Below are positions 34,711 to 43,071 of a DNA stretch of 64,000 bases, piece by piece. Origin of the DNA: Nocardioides luti. Lineage in GTDB: Bacteria; Actinomycetota; Actinomycetes; Propionibacteriales; Nocardioidaceae. The notes beneath the pieces are model-generated. The model did not search any database, was not told where the DNA came from, and worked only from the letters and a program-made list of their open reading frames with translations. The stretch's first letter is position 1, and the number at the start of each line of letters is the position of its first letter. The stretch covers positions 1,922,001 to 1,986,000 of the forward strand of contig NZ_JACKXE010000001.1 of assembly GCF_014212315.1 (NCBI RefSeq), given 5' to 3'. The translations under genes and the position numbers were made by a program.

Positions 34711-36171
34711 TCAGGCCTCGTCCGCGGCATCGCCGTGGATCTGGTCGTTAGCTGTCTGCGCCAAAAATTCATCGACCCGTGTTTCGACGCTGTCCCAATC
34801 GAAGGCGTTGAACATGCGGCTCCGAGTGACGTGCGGGGGGCCGGCGTAGAACAGCTCGTACTGGGTGTTGCGGCTCGCCAGCTCGGACCCAATCATTGCC
34901 CACATCAGCCGGACGAGGCGGTAGCGCTCGAGAGCGTCATCGAAGTCGTCGGTGCGATTAAGCTCGAGGAAGAGCTTTCGGCTGTAGTCGTTGTCGAAGG
35001 CGCTGACGTCGGCGGGCTGCTGAAAGGCGTGACTGGCGAGCATGCGACGCATCTCGGTGGAGAACTCTGAGAAGTACTCCATCGACCAGTTACTGGTGGC
35101 GTACATGAACTGCCGGTCCTGCGAAACGTATCCGTGGTCCCACTGCTCGGGTCGAGCCTCTTGTGCCAGCACCGCTGCTTCAAGCATCTTGATCCGAGCG
35201 GCGAGCCCGCCAAAGACTCCTTGGACCGCGGGGTTTCCCGTGAAGTCCAGTGCGTCGCCTAGGCGCTTGGCGGTGGCGATCATGAAGCGCATCTTGGCGA
35301 GCAGTCGGATGTGGGCCTGGGCGTTGCCCAGTGTATGGGCGGGCGTCTCGACGAACAGGCCGTAACTGGCCTTGGGGTCGTCAAGCACAAAGATGCGGTC
35401 CCATGGGACGAGGACGTCGTCGAAGTACACCGCGGCGTCGGATTCGTCGAAGTCGGCGAGCGGGTCGTCGATTTTGCTGACGGCGTGGGCTGCGTACGGC
35501 TTGCGGGCGAGGATCTTGACGCCGGGGTGGTTTGCGGCGATGCCGAAGCTGACGGCGACTGCCTCGTCGCCAGGACGCAGCGGCTGCGCGTTGCCGACCA
35601 GAATCTCGTGGCACAGCGCACCGCCGGTAGCCAGCATCTTGAAGCCACGTACGGTGACACCGGCGTCGCTGGTCTCGATCACCCGCATGGCGTTCTGGAC
35701 TTCGGAGGACCTCCCGGACTTACTGCCTGCGGGAGGCAGGACCGCGAACGAGAGGTAGAGGTCATTGTCGCGGATGTGGCGCCAGTAGTTCAACAGGTTC
35801 GCGGCGTACTGATCATTCCCAGTGACCTCGGGGCGACATGCCATGCCGGTCACCATGGCGGCGACGTGGTCCGGAGAGCGACCGAAGAGGCCGTTGCTTA
35901 CGTCGGCCCACGCGGTGTGCAGCTGCCTGCGCAGCGCAAGGTCCTCACCCGAGCGGGGACGGAGGAAGTTCAGGTTCGTCTTTTCGCCCGTCTCCGGTTC
36001 GATGTACGCGAGCGACGGGTCGGAGGAGGTCCGGTCATAGAGCCGCGCGACCGTACGGGCCGAGCCGCCGAAACCACGGTGGGATGCAACGTCCTCGATC
36101 AGCGCTCCGCCGACGTAGACCTGCCGGCCGTCGCGAAGCGAGTTCAGGTATTCGTCACCAGTGCGAAGCAT
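34711..36171 (-). CDS. HpaB-type flavin-dependent monooxygenase, 486 aa
   Basis: Oxygenase component of a two-component hydroxylase of the 4-hydroxyphenylacetate 3-monooxygenase family, using reduced flavin from a separate reductase. N-terminus MLRTGDEYLNSLRDGRQVYV is typical. Substrate/flavin region WRHIRDNDLYLSFAVLPPAG, RGFKMLATGGALCHEILVG, the conserved VYFDDVLVPWDRIFVLDD loop, and YAGPPHVTRSRMF near the end (like LYEIYYAGN-type motifs). ATG start after AAAGG. First gene of the operon after the promoter at 36287-36325. Partner reductase is probably the plus-strand gene at 27248. Confidence 0.92.
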   Translation of the reverse strand: MLRTGDEYLNSLRDGRQVYVGGALIEDVASHRGFGGSARTVARLYDRTSSDPSLAYIEPETGEKTNLNFLRPRSGEDLALRRQLHTAWADVSNGLFGRSPDHVAAMVTGMACRPEVTGNDQYAANLLNYWRHIRDNDLYLSFAVLPPAGSKSGRSSEVQNAMRVIETSDAGVTVRGFKMLATGGALCHEILVGNAQPLRPGDEAVAVSFGIAANHPGVKILARKPYAAHAVSKIDDPLADFDESDAAVYFDDVLVPWDRIFVLDDPKASYGLFVETPAHTLGNAQAHIRLLAKMRFMIATAKRLGDALDFTGNPAVQGVFGGLAARIKMLEAAVLAQEARPEQWDHGYVSQDRQFMYATSNWSMEYFSEFSTEMRRMLASHAFQQPADVSAFDNDYSRKLFLELNRTDDFDDALERYRLVRLMWAMIGSELASRNTQYELFYAGPPHVTRSRMFNAFDWDSVETRVDEFLAQTANDQIHGDAADEA

Positions 36172-36554
36172 GGGGTGGGTCCTTTCGCAAGGTTTGCGCC
36201 GCCCCGTAGAGGCGATCGTCCAACGAGTGTTCGGTGTGAAGCCGATTGGAGGGCGCTACTAGTCGTTCTATCGCTATGAGAACGACATGTCATGCAACAT
36301 AGTTAGATGTTCGACGGCATGTCAAGCCTCTTTGTCCGCCCGGCCGCGCACTGGGACGGGGTAGGTAAAGCAGCAGCGATGCTGAGCCGGCCGAGTACAA
36401 ACGCCGTCGTCCCGCTCAAGTTCTGCGCGGGTGATCACAGGGGGCGCCGTGCGCTCTCCTGCGCGCGTGATCGCTCATCCTCGATCCCCTAGCTTGGCGC
36501 TAGGTGACCATCCGTCGCGCCGTTACGTAACGCGCTGCTGCGTGCCGACTAGCC
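36172..36554. other. Promoter region of the HpaB operon
   Basis: Contains the twin-operator promoter at 36287-36325 and a leader of about 120 nt before the HpaB start. No gene. Confidence 0.55.
36287..36325 (-). promoter_or_regulatory. Promoter with twin operators (HpaB operon)
   Basis: Minus-strand -35 TTGACA (36320-36325), 18-bp spacer, -10 TATGTT (36296-36301). Plus-strand sites ATGT-TCGACG-GCAT (36307-36320) and ATGT-CATGCA-ACAT (36287-36300), starts exactly 20 bp apart. Confidence 0.87.
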
Positions 36555-36704
36555 TCACTTGAGGGACTCGACGAGCGGCCCGTCGACTTCAAGTCCAACG
36601 GCGTCGCTTGGCTCTCCGCGCTCAGTCTCGATAGGTCCGTCCCAGAAGGTAATCGTGAGGCCTTCGCAGAAACCGGGGACGAAGTGGCGGCCGATCAGAC
36701 GCAT
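36555..36704 (-). CDS. Small protein of unknown function, 49 aa
   Basis: ATG at 36704 with GGAAGG at good distance, inside the leader shared with the flavin reductase gene. The product begins MRLIGRHFVPGFCEGLTITF and continues WDGPIETERGEPSDAVGLEV to LVESLK. No family recognised; it is too short for an enzyme and could be a regulatory peptide or a truncated gene. It reads toward the HpaB operon and ends about 230 bp before that operon's promoter. Confidence 0.5.
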   Translation of the reverse strand: MRLIGRHFVPGFCEGLTITFWDGPIETERGEPSDAVGLEVDGPLVESLK

Positions 36705-36801
36705 GGGGACAACCTTCCGCCGCGAACGTGCGGGCTCGACGGCAAATTGATGAGTTTGCGATACGGGCCGCACCTGGGAAGACTTCTTGATCCATGCCAA
36801 G
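36705..36801 (-). ncRNA. Conserved 5' leader (copy B)
   Basis: Minus-strand counterpart of the leader at 27149-27247, ending in the same GCGGCGGAAGG ribosome site before an ATG. The central hairpin is GCAAA(C)-tcatca-(a)TTTGC, one pair shorter than in copy A. The genes that follow the two leaders are unrelated, so the leader itself has been kept or spread. Confidence 0.5.
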
Positions 36802-36985
36802 AGCGTGAAGAGAAGCATGCATGCCGATTTGGGACTACACAAGTGCTCCGACGCAGTACCTTCTCGGTAACTTGCGCGTCCAAGTCGACTGCCACCTGGC
36901 GAACTCCACCACGCGTGTGCAGAACGCTCCAGTCTGAGGTCCCGGACCGCCTGAGGCACGGTTGTCGACCACAGGTCTTTGACTT

Positions 36986-36999
36986 ATGTCATCGAGCAT
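36986..36999 (+). promoter_or_regulatory. Single operator upstream of TetR B
   Basis: ATGT-CATCGA-GCAT, preceded directly by TTGACT (36980-36985), 50 bp before the TetR B start. It has the same half-sites as the twin operators, which suggests that this regulator controls its own gene and the other promoters. Confidence 0.65.
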
Positions 37000-37048
37000 G
37001 AAAACCTGCCGCGACAGCGGCTAATTCTTCAACCGTCAAGGACGACGA

Positions 37049-37624
37049 GTGGATACTCTCAGCCCGATTGCCTCCTCCGGACGACTCGATGTCGCGGGTG
37101 CCCGACGCGGGCAGATCACCGCAGCGGTCCGGCGCCTCGTCGCGACCGAGGGAGTCGGCGCCGTCACCATCGCGCGCATCGCGGCCCTCATGGGCACCTC
37201 GCGCGGAGTAGTCAACTACCACTTCGAAAACAAGGAAGAGATTCTGCGCGCGGCGCTGCTCAGCGCCGGCAAAGATGCAAGTGCAGCTACGGACCAGATC
37301 GTCACCGAATCTCACGATCTCGAGAGCGTGATCGAACTGGTTGTGAGCCTGGCATCAAAGAACAGCGACAGCGACTGGTGGCACGTCTACACCGCATTCC
37401 TCGCCGAGGCGACCCACGACGAATTCGCCAAAGAAATGATCAGGGCGATCGACCGAAGCTTCCGAGCTCATCTCGCTAAGGCACTCGGAGACGAGCCGCG
37501 GGCGGCCCTTGTCCTCGCGGTGATGAAGGGTCTGGCACTCCAGTGGTTGGTCGACGACGACTTCCAAGCAAACCAGGCACTGCGCTCCGCCAGGGGTCTG
37601 TTCGGCGGATGGTCCCCAACGTGA
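37049..37624 (+). CDS. TetR-family regulator B, 191 aa
   Basis: Paralogue of the regulator at 28398-28985. GTG start (VDTLSPIASSGRLDVAGARR) after AAGGACG. HTH: GQITAAVRRLVATEGVGA, then TIARIAALMGTSRGVVNYHF, almost identical in the recognition helix to regulator A. Ligand-binding helices DWWHVYTAFLAEATHDEFAK and RAALVLAVMKGLALQWLVDD. A single ATGY-N6-RCAT site lies 50 bp upstream. It is therefore the best candidate for the protein that reads the shared operators; regulator A may share or modulate them. Confidence 0.9.
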   Translation: MDTLSPIASSGRLDVAGARRGQITAAVRRLVATEGVGAVTIARIAALMGTSRGVVNYHFENKEEILRAALLSAGKDASAATDQIVTESHDLESVIELVVSLASKNSDSDWWHVYTAFLAEATHDEFAKEMIRAIDRSFRAHLAKALGDEPRAALVLAVMKGLALQWLVDDDFQANQALRSARGLFGGWSPT

Positions 37625-38094
37625 CCGCCTGAGCTGCCAGCGGCTCGAGATTGTCACTCGTCTCGTTACAAGCGTTGTCGGCGGCGGCACCGGCGGTACG
37701 GTTGTGCGCGAGCTTCGCGACCAACGAGCCGGCGATTGCACGCCTAGGTAACACTGGACCGGACTGCGTCCACGGCGCTCCCGGCAATGCGGCGGTATTG
37801 CCCACCGCATGACGATGGACGACGGGACAGCGGCGTCCAAGCACGACGGCGACCATTGGGGCGTCGGCCGGGTGTCGGCACCAGGACATTACAACCGCGG
37901 TCTGAGCGACCAACGTTCGTCTAGTTTCGGGTCCCGCACACCGCGGGGTCGCTTCAGCGCGAATGCCAATCCCGGCGTGCGGGCCGTGGCAGGCTGGGCT
38001 GGCCGATGCAGATCTGTGGGGGCGCTTGTCACGCGGCGCCGAGGGCCGCGGGAGCAGTCGTTCCGCCATGGCGGCGGTTGCGTACTTGAACGCG
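37625..38094. other. Intergenic, no gene recognised
   Basis: No supportable gene or repeat downstream of TetR B. Confidence 0.4.
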
Positions 38095-38330
38095 GACTTC
38101 TGCCACCATGCTCTGGAATCCGACAGCGGCCCATACACGTTGGAGGCGACGCTGAGCCACGCGCCGTAGTAGGTGCTGGCAGCCCCCAGGCAGGCCGCCA
38201 ACCGTATTCATCGACGCGTAGGTCAGCGAGCCGCCGGCGACAACTCCACGCCAGAGCAGGATGTACGCCGCGAACGTCCCAGTCGTGCCGACCCAACCGA
38301 GCGAAGCTGCGACCATCGCACTCATCTATT
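38095..38330 (-). pseudogene. Small membrane protein remnant (CBU_0592-like)
   Basis: Three minus-strand frames together read MVAASLGWVGTTGTFAAYIL, LLWRGVVAGGSLTYASMNTV, then ACLGAASTYYGAWLSVASNV, then VWAAVGFQSMVAEV. This is the three-helix pattern of small proteins in which GWxGxxxxxxAY..xxGx..xxxxYxxxNxxGA..Lxxx..xxxxxxxxxNxxWxxIG recurs. Two frameshifts separate the parts, so the gene is dead. Confidence 0.6.
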
Positions 38331-39439
38331 CCTCTATCTACGAACCTGTGCCCCGGTTTCGAATTGTGACCACCGCCCGACGCCGGATTGCCATTCGACG
38401 ACAAGAGGGGCACAAAAGTGTCGAAGGTGGTCGACTTGGCATCGGGGCTGATCCGGGAGGCGGCGTCGGCGGTTCCTTCGAGGCTCAAGAGGGTAGGTCC
38501 AATTCGACCGCATGATCGCCGGAGCGTGTCCGTGCGAACTCGCACCCGGCGCCACGACCCTTGACGCATGGGCCAACCCCTTTCGGAGGCGATCTGCCTG
38601 CTGGGAGACGCCGAGTCGGTCGCACCGATGGACGCATTGCGGGTTCCTGTGACGCAGCTCCCGTACTACGGGCAAGTTGATCGACGGCACGGCAGGGCCC
38701 TGAATTGCTGGGCTGTAATGCCGCATCCGAACCTAGGCGTCGCCCTGCGGGCGCTCACGATCGGGCAGATCGGACCCCGTGCCAACGAGGGAGCGGACCG
38801 GCCAGCCCGTCCCCGCAGCCCGCACACTAGGAGAAGCTGGCGCGCGGCGTCAGCCCACGGGAGCGAGGGTCTCCGCACCACCCGCCGGATGCTCCCGACG
38901 GACTTGAGTGCTCAGTGGAGCGCGCCAACCCACACATATTCGACGCCTGGACCACGGAGTCGGCGACGACCAACGGACGAAAGATGTTCGCGAGCGGAGC
39001 GCATGATCGGACACGGCCTTTTGGGGTGGCGAGGTCAGGGACGATTCATCCGTAGAGCGAGGTGAGAAGTCGTCGCCGCTTCAACGCACGGTCACGTGAA
39101 CTTGGCAAGTAGCCGTCAGTCGACTTCGCAGGCGTCGGCACCAGCGCGCGCATGGGTGAGCCGCGCTCTCGACGTCGATGACTGCACCGGCTTGCTGCAC
39201 TCGTCGAGTGCCGGCAGGACCACCCCATGCGCTGGGCTACCTCGCGCGCCGTGATGCGCCGTGATGCGCCGTGATGCGCCGTGATGCGCCGTGATGCGCC
39301 GTGATGCGCCGAGCCCATGCAAATTGCTCGAATTGGCTGCGCGCGTCGATTCGGACCGCGGCGAGATCACCATTGCCCGCTGGAGCCGTCAGCGCCTTCG
39401 AGGCGACGCGGTCCGGCGCGGCGACATCGGGACGCGCCC
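38331..39439. other. Intergenic with a 10-bp tandem repeat
   Basis: No gene recognised in 1.1 kb. A 165-codon plus-strand frame at 38568-39065 has no motif or ribosome site. The tandem repeat at 39251-39310 is the only clear structure. Confidence 0.4.
39251..39310. repeat. Six tandem copies of GTGATGCGCC
   Basis: Six perfect 10-bp units in a row. Unit length is not a multiple of three, so it would shift frame if coding. It lies 130 bp after the alanine dehydrogenase stop. Confidence 0.97.
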
Positions 39440-40576
39440 TCAGCCGTTCAATACGTCACTGAGTGCGGCCGGGTCGATGCCGACGGCCTCGCCGACCGGG
39501 GCGTTTGTCAGCTGACCGTCGTAGGTGTTCAAGCCGAGCGCCAGCGACCGGTTGTCGCGGCAGGCCTGCTGCCAGCCCTTGTCGGCCAGCGCGACGGCGT
39601 ACGGCAGCGTCGCGTTGGTCAGCGCATAGGTCGAGGTGTTCGGGACCGCGCCGGGCATGTTCGCGACGCAGTAGAACGTCGAGTTGTGGACCTGGTAGGT
39701 CGGGTCCGCGTGCGTGGTCGCGTGGGAGTCCTCGAAGCAGCCGCCCTGGTCGATCGCGATGTCGACGAGCACCGAGCCCGGCTTCATCCGCGAGACCAGG
39801 TCGTTGGTGACCAGCTTCGGCGCCGCGGCGCCCGGGATCAGCACCGCCCCGATCACCATGTCGGCCTCCATCACCTGCTGCTCGATCGCCAGCTTCGAGC
39901 TCGCCAGGCCGTGCACCCGGTTGTTGTAGCGCCAGAACGACATCCGGAGCTTGTCCAGGTCGGTGTCGAGCAGCGTCACGTCGGCACCCATGCCGAGCGC
40001 GATGTTCGCGGCGTTCTGACCAGAGACACCGGCACCGATGATGACGACCTTGGCGTTCGCGACACCGCCCACGCCGCCCATCAGCACGCCGCGACCGCCC
40101 TGGGCCTTCATCAGGTTGTACGCACCGACCTGTGGGGCCAAGCAGCCTGCGACCTCCGACATCGGGTACAGCAGCGGCAGACCACCCGAGGGCAGCTGCA
40201 CGGTCTCGTAGGCGATGGCGGTGACCTTGCGCTTCATTAGCTCCTCGGTCAGAGGCTTGTCCGCGGCGAGGTGCAGGTAGGTGAAGAGGGTCAGGCCCTC
40301 GCGCATCCGGTGGTACTCCTCGGCGACCGGCTCCTTGACCTTGAGCACCATGTCGACCGCGCCCGGGCCGCCGTCGGTGCCCCACGCCTCCCCCGCGGTC
40401 GCGACGATCGTCGCGCCCGCACCCGAGTACTCCTCGTCGGTGATCTGGGAGCCGACCCCGGCGCCGGTCTGGATGAAGACCTCGTGCCCGTGGGCAACCA
40501 ACTCATGCACGCCGATCGGGGTGATCGCGACTCGGTACTCGTGGTTCTTGACTTCCTTCGGTACGCCAATACGCAT
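39440..40576 (-). CDS. ald: Alanine dehydrogenase, 378 aa
   Basis: Reversible NAD+-dependent oxidation of L-alanine to pyruvate and ammonia. N-terminus MRIGVPKEVKNHEYRVAITP is diagnostic, with substrate Arg15 and the later Lys in DMVLKVKEPV. His in TYLHLAADKPLTEEL is the catalytic His96 equivalent. NAD-binding loop VVIIGAGVSGQNAANIALGM, then VLVDIAIDQGGCFEDSHATT and YCVANMPGAVPNTSTYALTN. Full length. Divergent from an Lrp regulator across 114 bp, the usual arrangement in actinobacteria. It could recycle alanine made by the aminotransferase at 30872. Confidence 0.96.
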   Translation of the reverse strand: MRIGVPKEVKNHEYRVAITPIGVHELVAHGHEVFIQTGAGVGSQITDEEYSGAGATIVATAGEAWGTDGGPGAVDMVLKVKEPVAEEYHRMREGLTLFTYLHLAADKPLTEELMKRKVTAIAYETVQLPSGGLPLLYPMSEVAGCLAPQVGAYNLMKAQGGRGVLMGGVGGVANAKVVIIGAGVSGQNAANIALGMGADVTLLDTDLDKLRMSFWRYNNRVHGLASSKLAIEQQVMEADMVIGAVLIPGAAAPKLVTNDLVSRMKPGSVLVDIAIDQGGCFEDSHATTHADPTYQVHNSTFYCVANMPGAVPNTSTYALTNATLPYAVALADKGWQQACRDNRSLALGLNTYDGQLTNAPVGEAVGIDPAALSDVLNG

Positions 40577-40690
40577 CTTAACTCCAACCAGTCGATTGTG
40601 GAGCCTCAGTATCGGACGTTCTTCACGTCAGAGCGGTCTTCCGCGAAACAACACCATGCAATCAGGATAGCTATCGCATATCCTTCGATA

Positions 40691-41194
40691 ATGGCTCACC
40701 GAGGCTTCGTCAAGTCGAAGGATCTCCAACGGGTCTACACCGCGAAGGTGGTCCTGGATGACATCGACCAGCGCCTTGTGCGCGAACTGGCGTCCGATGC
40801 CCGCGTTCCGAACAACACCCTGGCCAGCCGCGCCGGCATCGCGCCATCGACCTGCTCTCTGCGGCTCCAGCGGCTACGCGAGATAGGCGCCATCCGCGGA
40901 TTCCACGCCGATATCTCGACGGAGGCGCTTGGACTCCCGATTCAGGCAATGATCGCCGTACGCGTCCAGCCGGCCGCGCGCGTGAGGATCGGCGCCCTAA
41001 CCGGCCGACTCGCAGCCTTACCTGGGGTACTGAACGTCTACTTTCTCGCTGGGTCGGTGGACTTCATGATCCAAGTCGCGGCCGCGTCTCCTGACGCACT
41101 GCGCGAGTTCGTCACCGAACACCTCAGTGCGTCGCGGGAGTACACGTCAACGGAGACGAGTCTCATCTTCGAGCATGTTCGCGGACAACTGTGA
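40691..41194 (+). CDS. Lrp/AsnC-family regulator, 167 aa
   Basis: Feast/famine regulator. ATG at 40691 gives MAHRGFVKSKDLQRVYTAKV; a long upstream open frame is only the antisense of ald. HTH residues about 22-70 (VLDDIDQRLVRELASDARVP, then LASRAGIAPSTCSLRLQRLR), then the RAM ligand domain (IQAMIAVRVQPAARVRIGAL, GVLNVYFLAGSVDFMIQVAA). Divergent position with ald implies control of that gene in response to alanine or another amino acid. Confidence 0.92.
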   Translation: MAHRGFVKSKDLQRVYTAKVVLDDIDQRLVRELASDARVPNNTLASRAGIAPSTCSLRLQRLREIGAIRGFHADISTEALGLPIQAMIAVRVQPAARVRIGALTGRLAALPGVLNVYFLAGSVDFMIQVAAASPDALREFVTEHLSASREYTSTETSLIFEHVRGQL

Positions 41195-41259
41195 CTAGGG
41201 GGAACCCAAGTGCTTCAGTTGCTGTCGGGGTCCAGGACGATTCGACCCAGTCGGAGGGG

Positions 41260-41615
41260 TCAGCGGACGCTCTGGCCGCCGTCGATGACGATCACTTCGC
41301 CGGTCATGTAGTCAGACGCATGGCCGGCGAGCAGAAGGAGCCACGGCCTGAGCTCGTCGGGCTCACCATGCGTCGGGCCGGGGATCGATCGAATACTTTG
41401 GCCGGCGTCTCCGGCTCTTGGCGCATGTCGGCATTGATCCGGGTGGCGAAGTACCCCAGTGCGATCGCGTTGACTTGAACTCCGTGACGCGCCCACTCGG
41501 GAGCCAGTGAGCGAGTCAATGCGATCAAGCCCGCCTTAGAGGCAGAGTACGTCGCGCGGTCGGACACACGCTGCAGGGCAAAGTTCGACGCGATGTTGAT
41601 GACTTTGCCGACCAA
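41260..41615 (-). pseudogene. Short-chain dehydrogenase C-terminal remnant
   Basis: Minus-strand frame gives VGKVINIASNFALQRVSDRA, TYSASKAGLIALTRSLAPEW and QVNAIALGYFATRINADMRQ (catalytic Ser, Tyr-x3-Lys and the following loop). A frameshift near 41365 moves the end, DELRPWLLLLAGHASDYMTG and EVIVIDGGQSVR, into another frame. The N-terminal NAD-binding half is missing; its place is taken by the flavoprotein gene end. Confidence 0.8.
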
Positions 41616-41663
41616 TGGCCAGACCGATCGTCACATCCATGTCGTCCTCCCATCAGCTTGAGG

Positions 41664-43058
41664 TCATGCTTGGGCCGATGCGCCGACACGGTCGGCGGCC
41701 TGCTGACCAGCAGCCCGACCGAAGACCAGAGCGCTGAGCACCGAGATCGCTCCTGGGTACACGTGGTGCCAGAGACCGGCCAGCTCTCCGGCAGCATAGA
41801 GGCCCTCGATCGGTTCGCCCGACTCCCGCAGCACCCGCGCGCGCTCGTCGATCTTCAACCCACCGAAGGTGAAGGTGATTGCACAGGTCACGGGCCAGGC
41901 GACGTAGGGCGGCTCATCGATCGGCCGCGCCCAGTTGCTCTTGGGCGGGGTGAGCCCTTGCGTCGCGACACCGTCGAGGTTGTGCACGTCCAACGGGCCC
42001 GGCGTCGCGGCAGCGTTGTAAGCCTCAACCGTCGCGGCCAGAGCATCCGATTCGATGCCGAGGCGCTTGGCGAGCCCCTCGATGGTGTCGGCCACCTCCG
42101 GGGCCTTGTCCGTCAGGAGTGCGCGGTCGAGGTCCGGAACCTTGGCCAGCTTCTGGTCGGCAATGAGATAGGCGAACTGATCGGCCTGACGCCAGATCTC
42201 ATACGAGATGGTCTCGAACGTGTTGTCCGCACCACCGGCACCCTCGTCCACGAAGCGCAGACCACGGTGGTCCACCAGGATCCCGTAGGGATAGATCATC
42301 ACGAGGGCCTCGGGCTGTCGGCTCCTCGGGTCCACGGGCTCACCGTGGAAACGATCGAACTGGCCGTCGATGGCCGCACCGATCCTAGTCGCCATCTCGA
42401 TCCCGTCGCCGCGGTTGGAGCGCCCACCAGGAACCAGAGTCTGCAGCTCGTGCCCGCGCTCGCCCAAGTACTTGTCGAGCATCTCCGGGTTGCCCTCGAA
42501 TCCACCGCATGCCAGGACGACGGTGGACGCCGCGAACTCGATCGGCTGCCCGTCGGAGCCCTCTGCGATGACGCCCGTCACCGCACCGGTGGACTCGTCG
42601 GTCCGCAAGGACTGCGCCGTCGTCTCGTAGTGGATCCGACCGCCCAGCTCTGTCACTCGACGCGACAGGCCCTCCACGATCGCGCCACCACCGCCGACGG
42701 GCATCACTCGCGGGATCTTGGCGCTGAGGATGTACGGGAGAGCCGTGTGGATCGGCACTCCACACTCGCTCAGCCACCGCACCGTCGGCTCAGCGTTCTG
42801 CGCCAGGTGCTCGATGATGACCTCGTCGGTCTTGCCCTGGCTGAGCTCCCTCATCCGGGTCTCCATGTCGGGGAGCGGCTCGTAGTCCTCGGTCAGGCGG
42901 AAGAACGAGCCACTCCATGCTGTATTGCCGCCGCGGTCACGCTCACTGGTTCGCTCGAGGACCGCCACGATCCCCTCAGGGTGTGACTGCAGGAACTGGA
43001 CGGCGGTTGCGAGGCCAGCTGCCCCGCAACCGATGACCAGCAGATCAACGGTTTGCAT
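41664..43058 (-). CDS. FAD-dependent oxidoreductase, fumarate-reductase/tricarballylate-dehydrogenase-like, 464 aa
   Basis: Flavoprotein of the FAD_binding_2 family. ATG at 43058 (MQTVDLLVIGCGAAGLATAV) behind GGAAGC. FAD loop GCGAAGLA, then RGGNTAWSGSFFR, catalytic-domain segments PRVMPVGGGGAIVEGLSRRV, TVVLACGGFEGNPEMLDKYL, and the C-terminal FTFGGLKIDERARVL and GLYAAGELAG with the usual flavin-contact pattern. Similar proteins dehydrogenate tricarballylate, or reduce/oxidise unsaturated carboxylic acids and ketosteroids. Last gene of the block read from 48448 leftward; 13 bp after an ALDH gene. Confidence 0.87.
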   Translation of the reverse strand: MQTVDLLVIGCGAAGLATAVQFLQSHPEGIVAVLERTSERDRGGNTAWSGSFFRLTEDYEPLPDMETRMRELSQGKTDEVIIEHLAQNAEPTVRWLSECGVPIHTALPYILSAKIPRVMPVGGGGAIVEGLSRRVTELGGRIHYETTAQSLRTDESTGAVTGVIAEGSDGQPIEFAASTVVLACGGFEGNPEMLDKYLGERGHELQTLVPGGRSNRGDGIEMATRIGAAIDGQFDRFHGEPVDPRSRQPEALVMIYPYGILVDHRGLRFVDEGAGGADNTFETISYEIWRQADQFAYLIADQKLAKVPDLDRALLTDKAPEVADTIEGLAKRLGIESDALAATVEAYNAAATPGPLDVHNLDGVATQGLTPPKSNWARPIDEPPYVAWPVTCAITFTFGGLKIDERARVLRESGEPIEGLYAAGELAGLWHHVYPGAISVLSALVFGRAAGQQAADRVGASAQA

Positions 43059-43071
43059 TCTCTGCTTCCGA

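Noticed and set aside
39251..39310. Tandem repeats considered as a CRISPR array
   Set aside because: Units are 10 bp and contiguous, with no spacers and no cas genes nearby.
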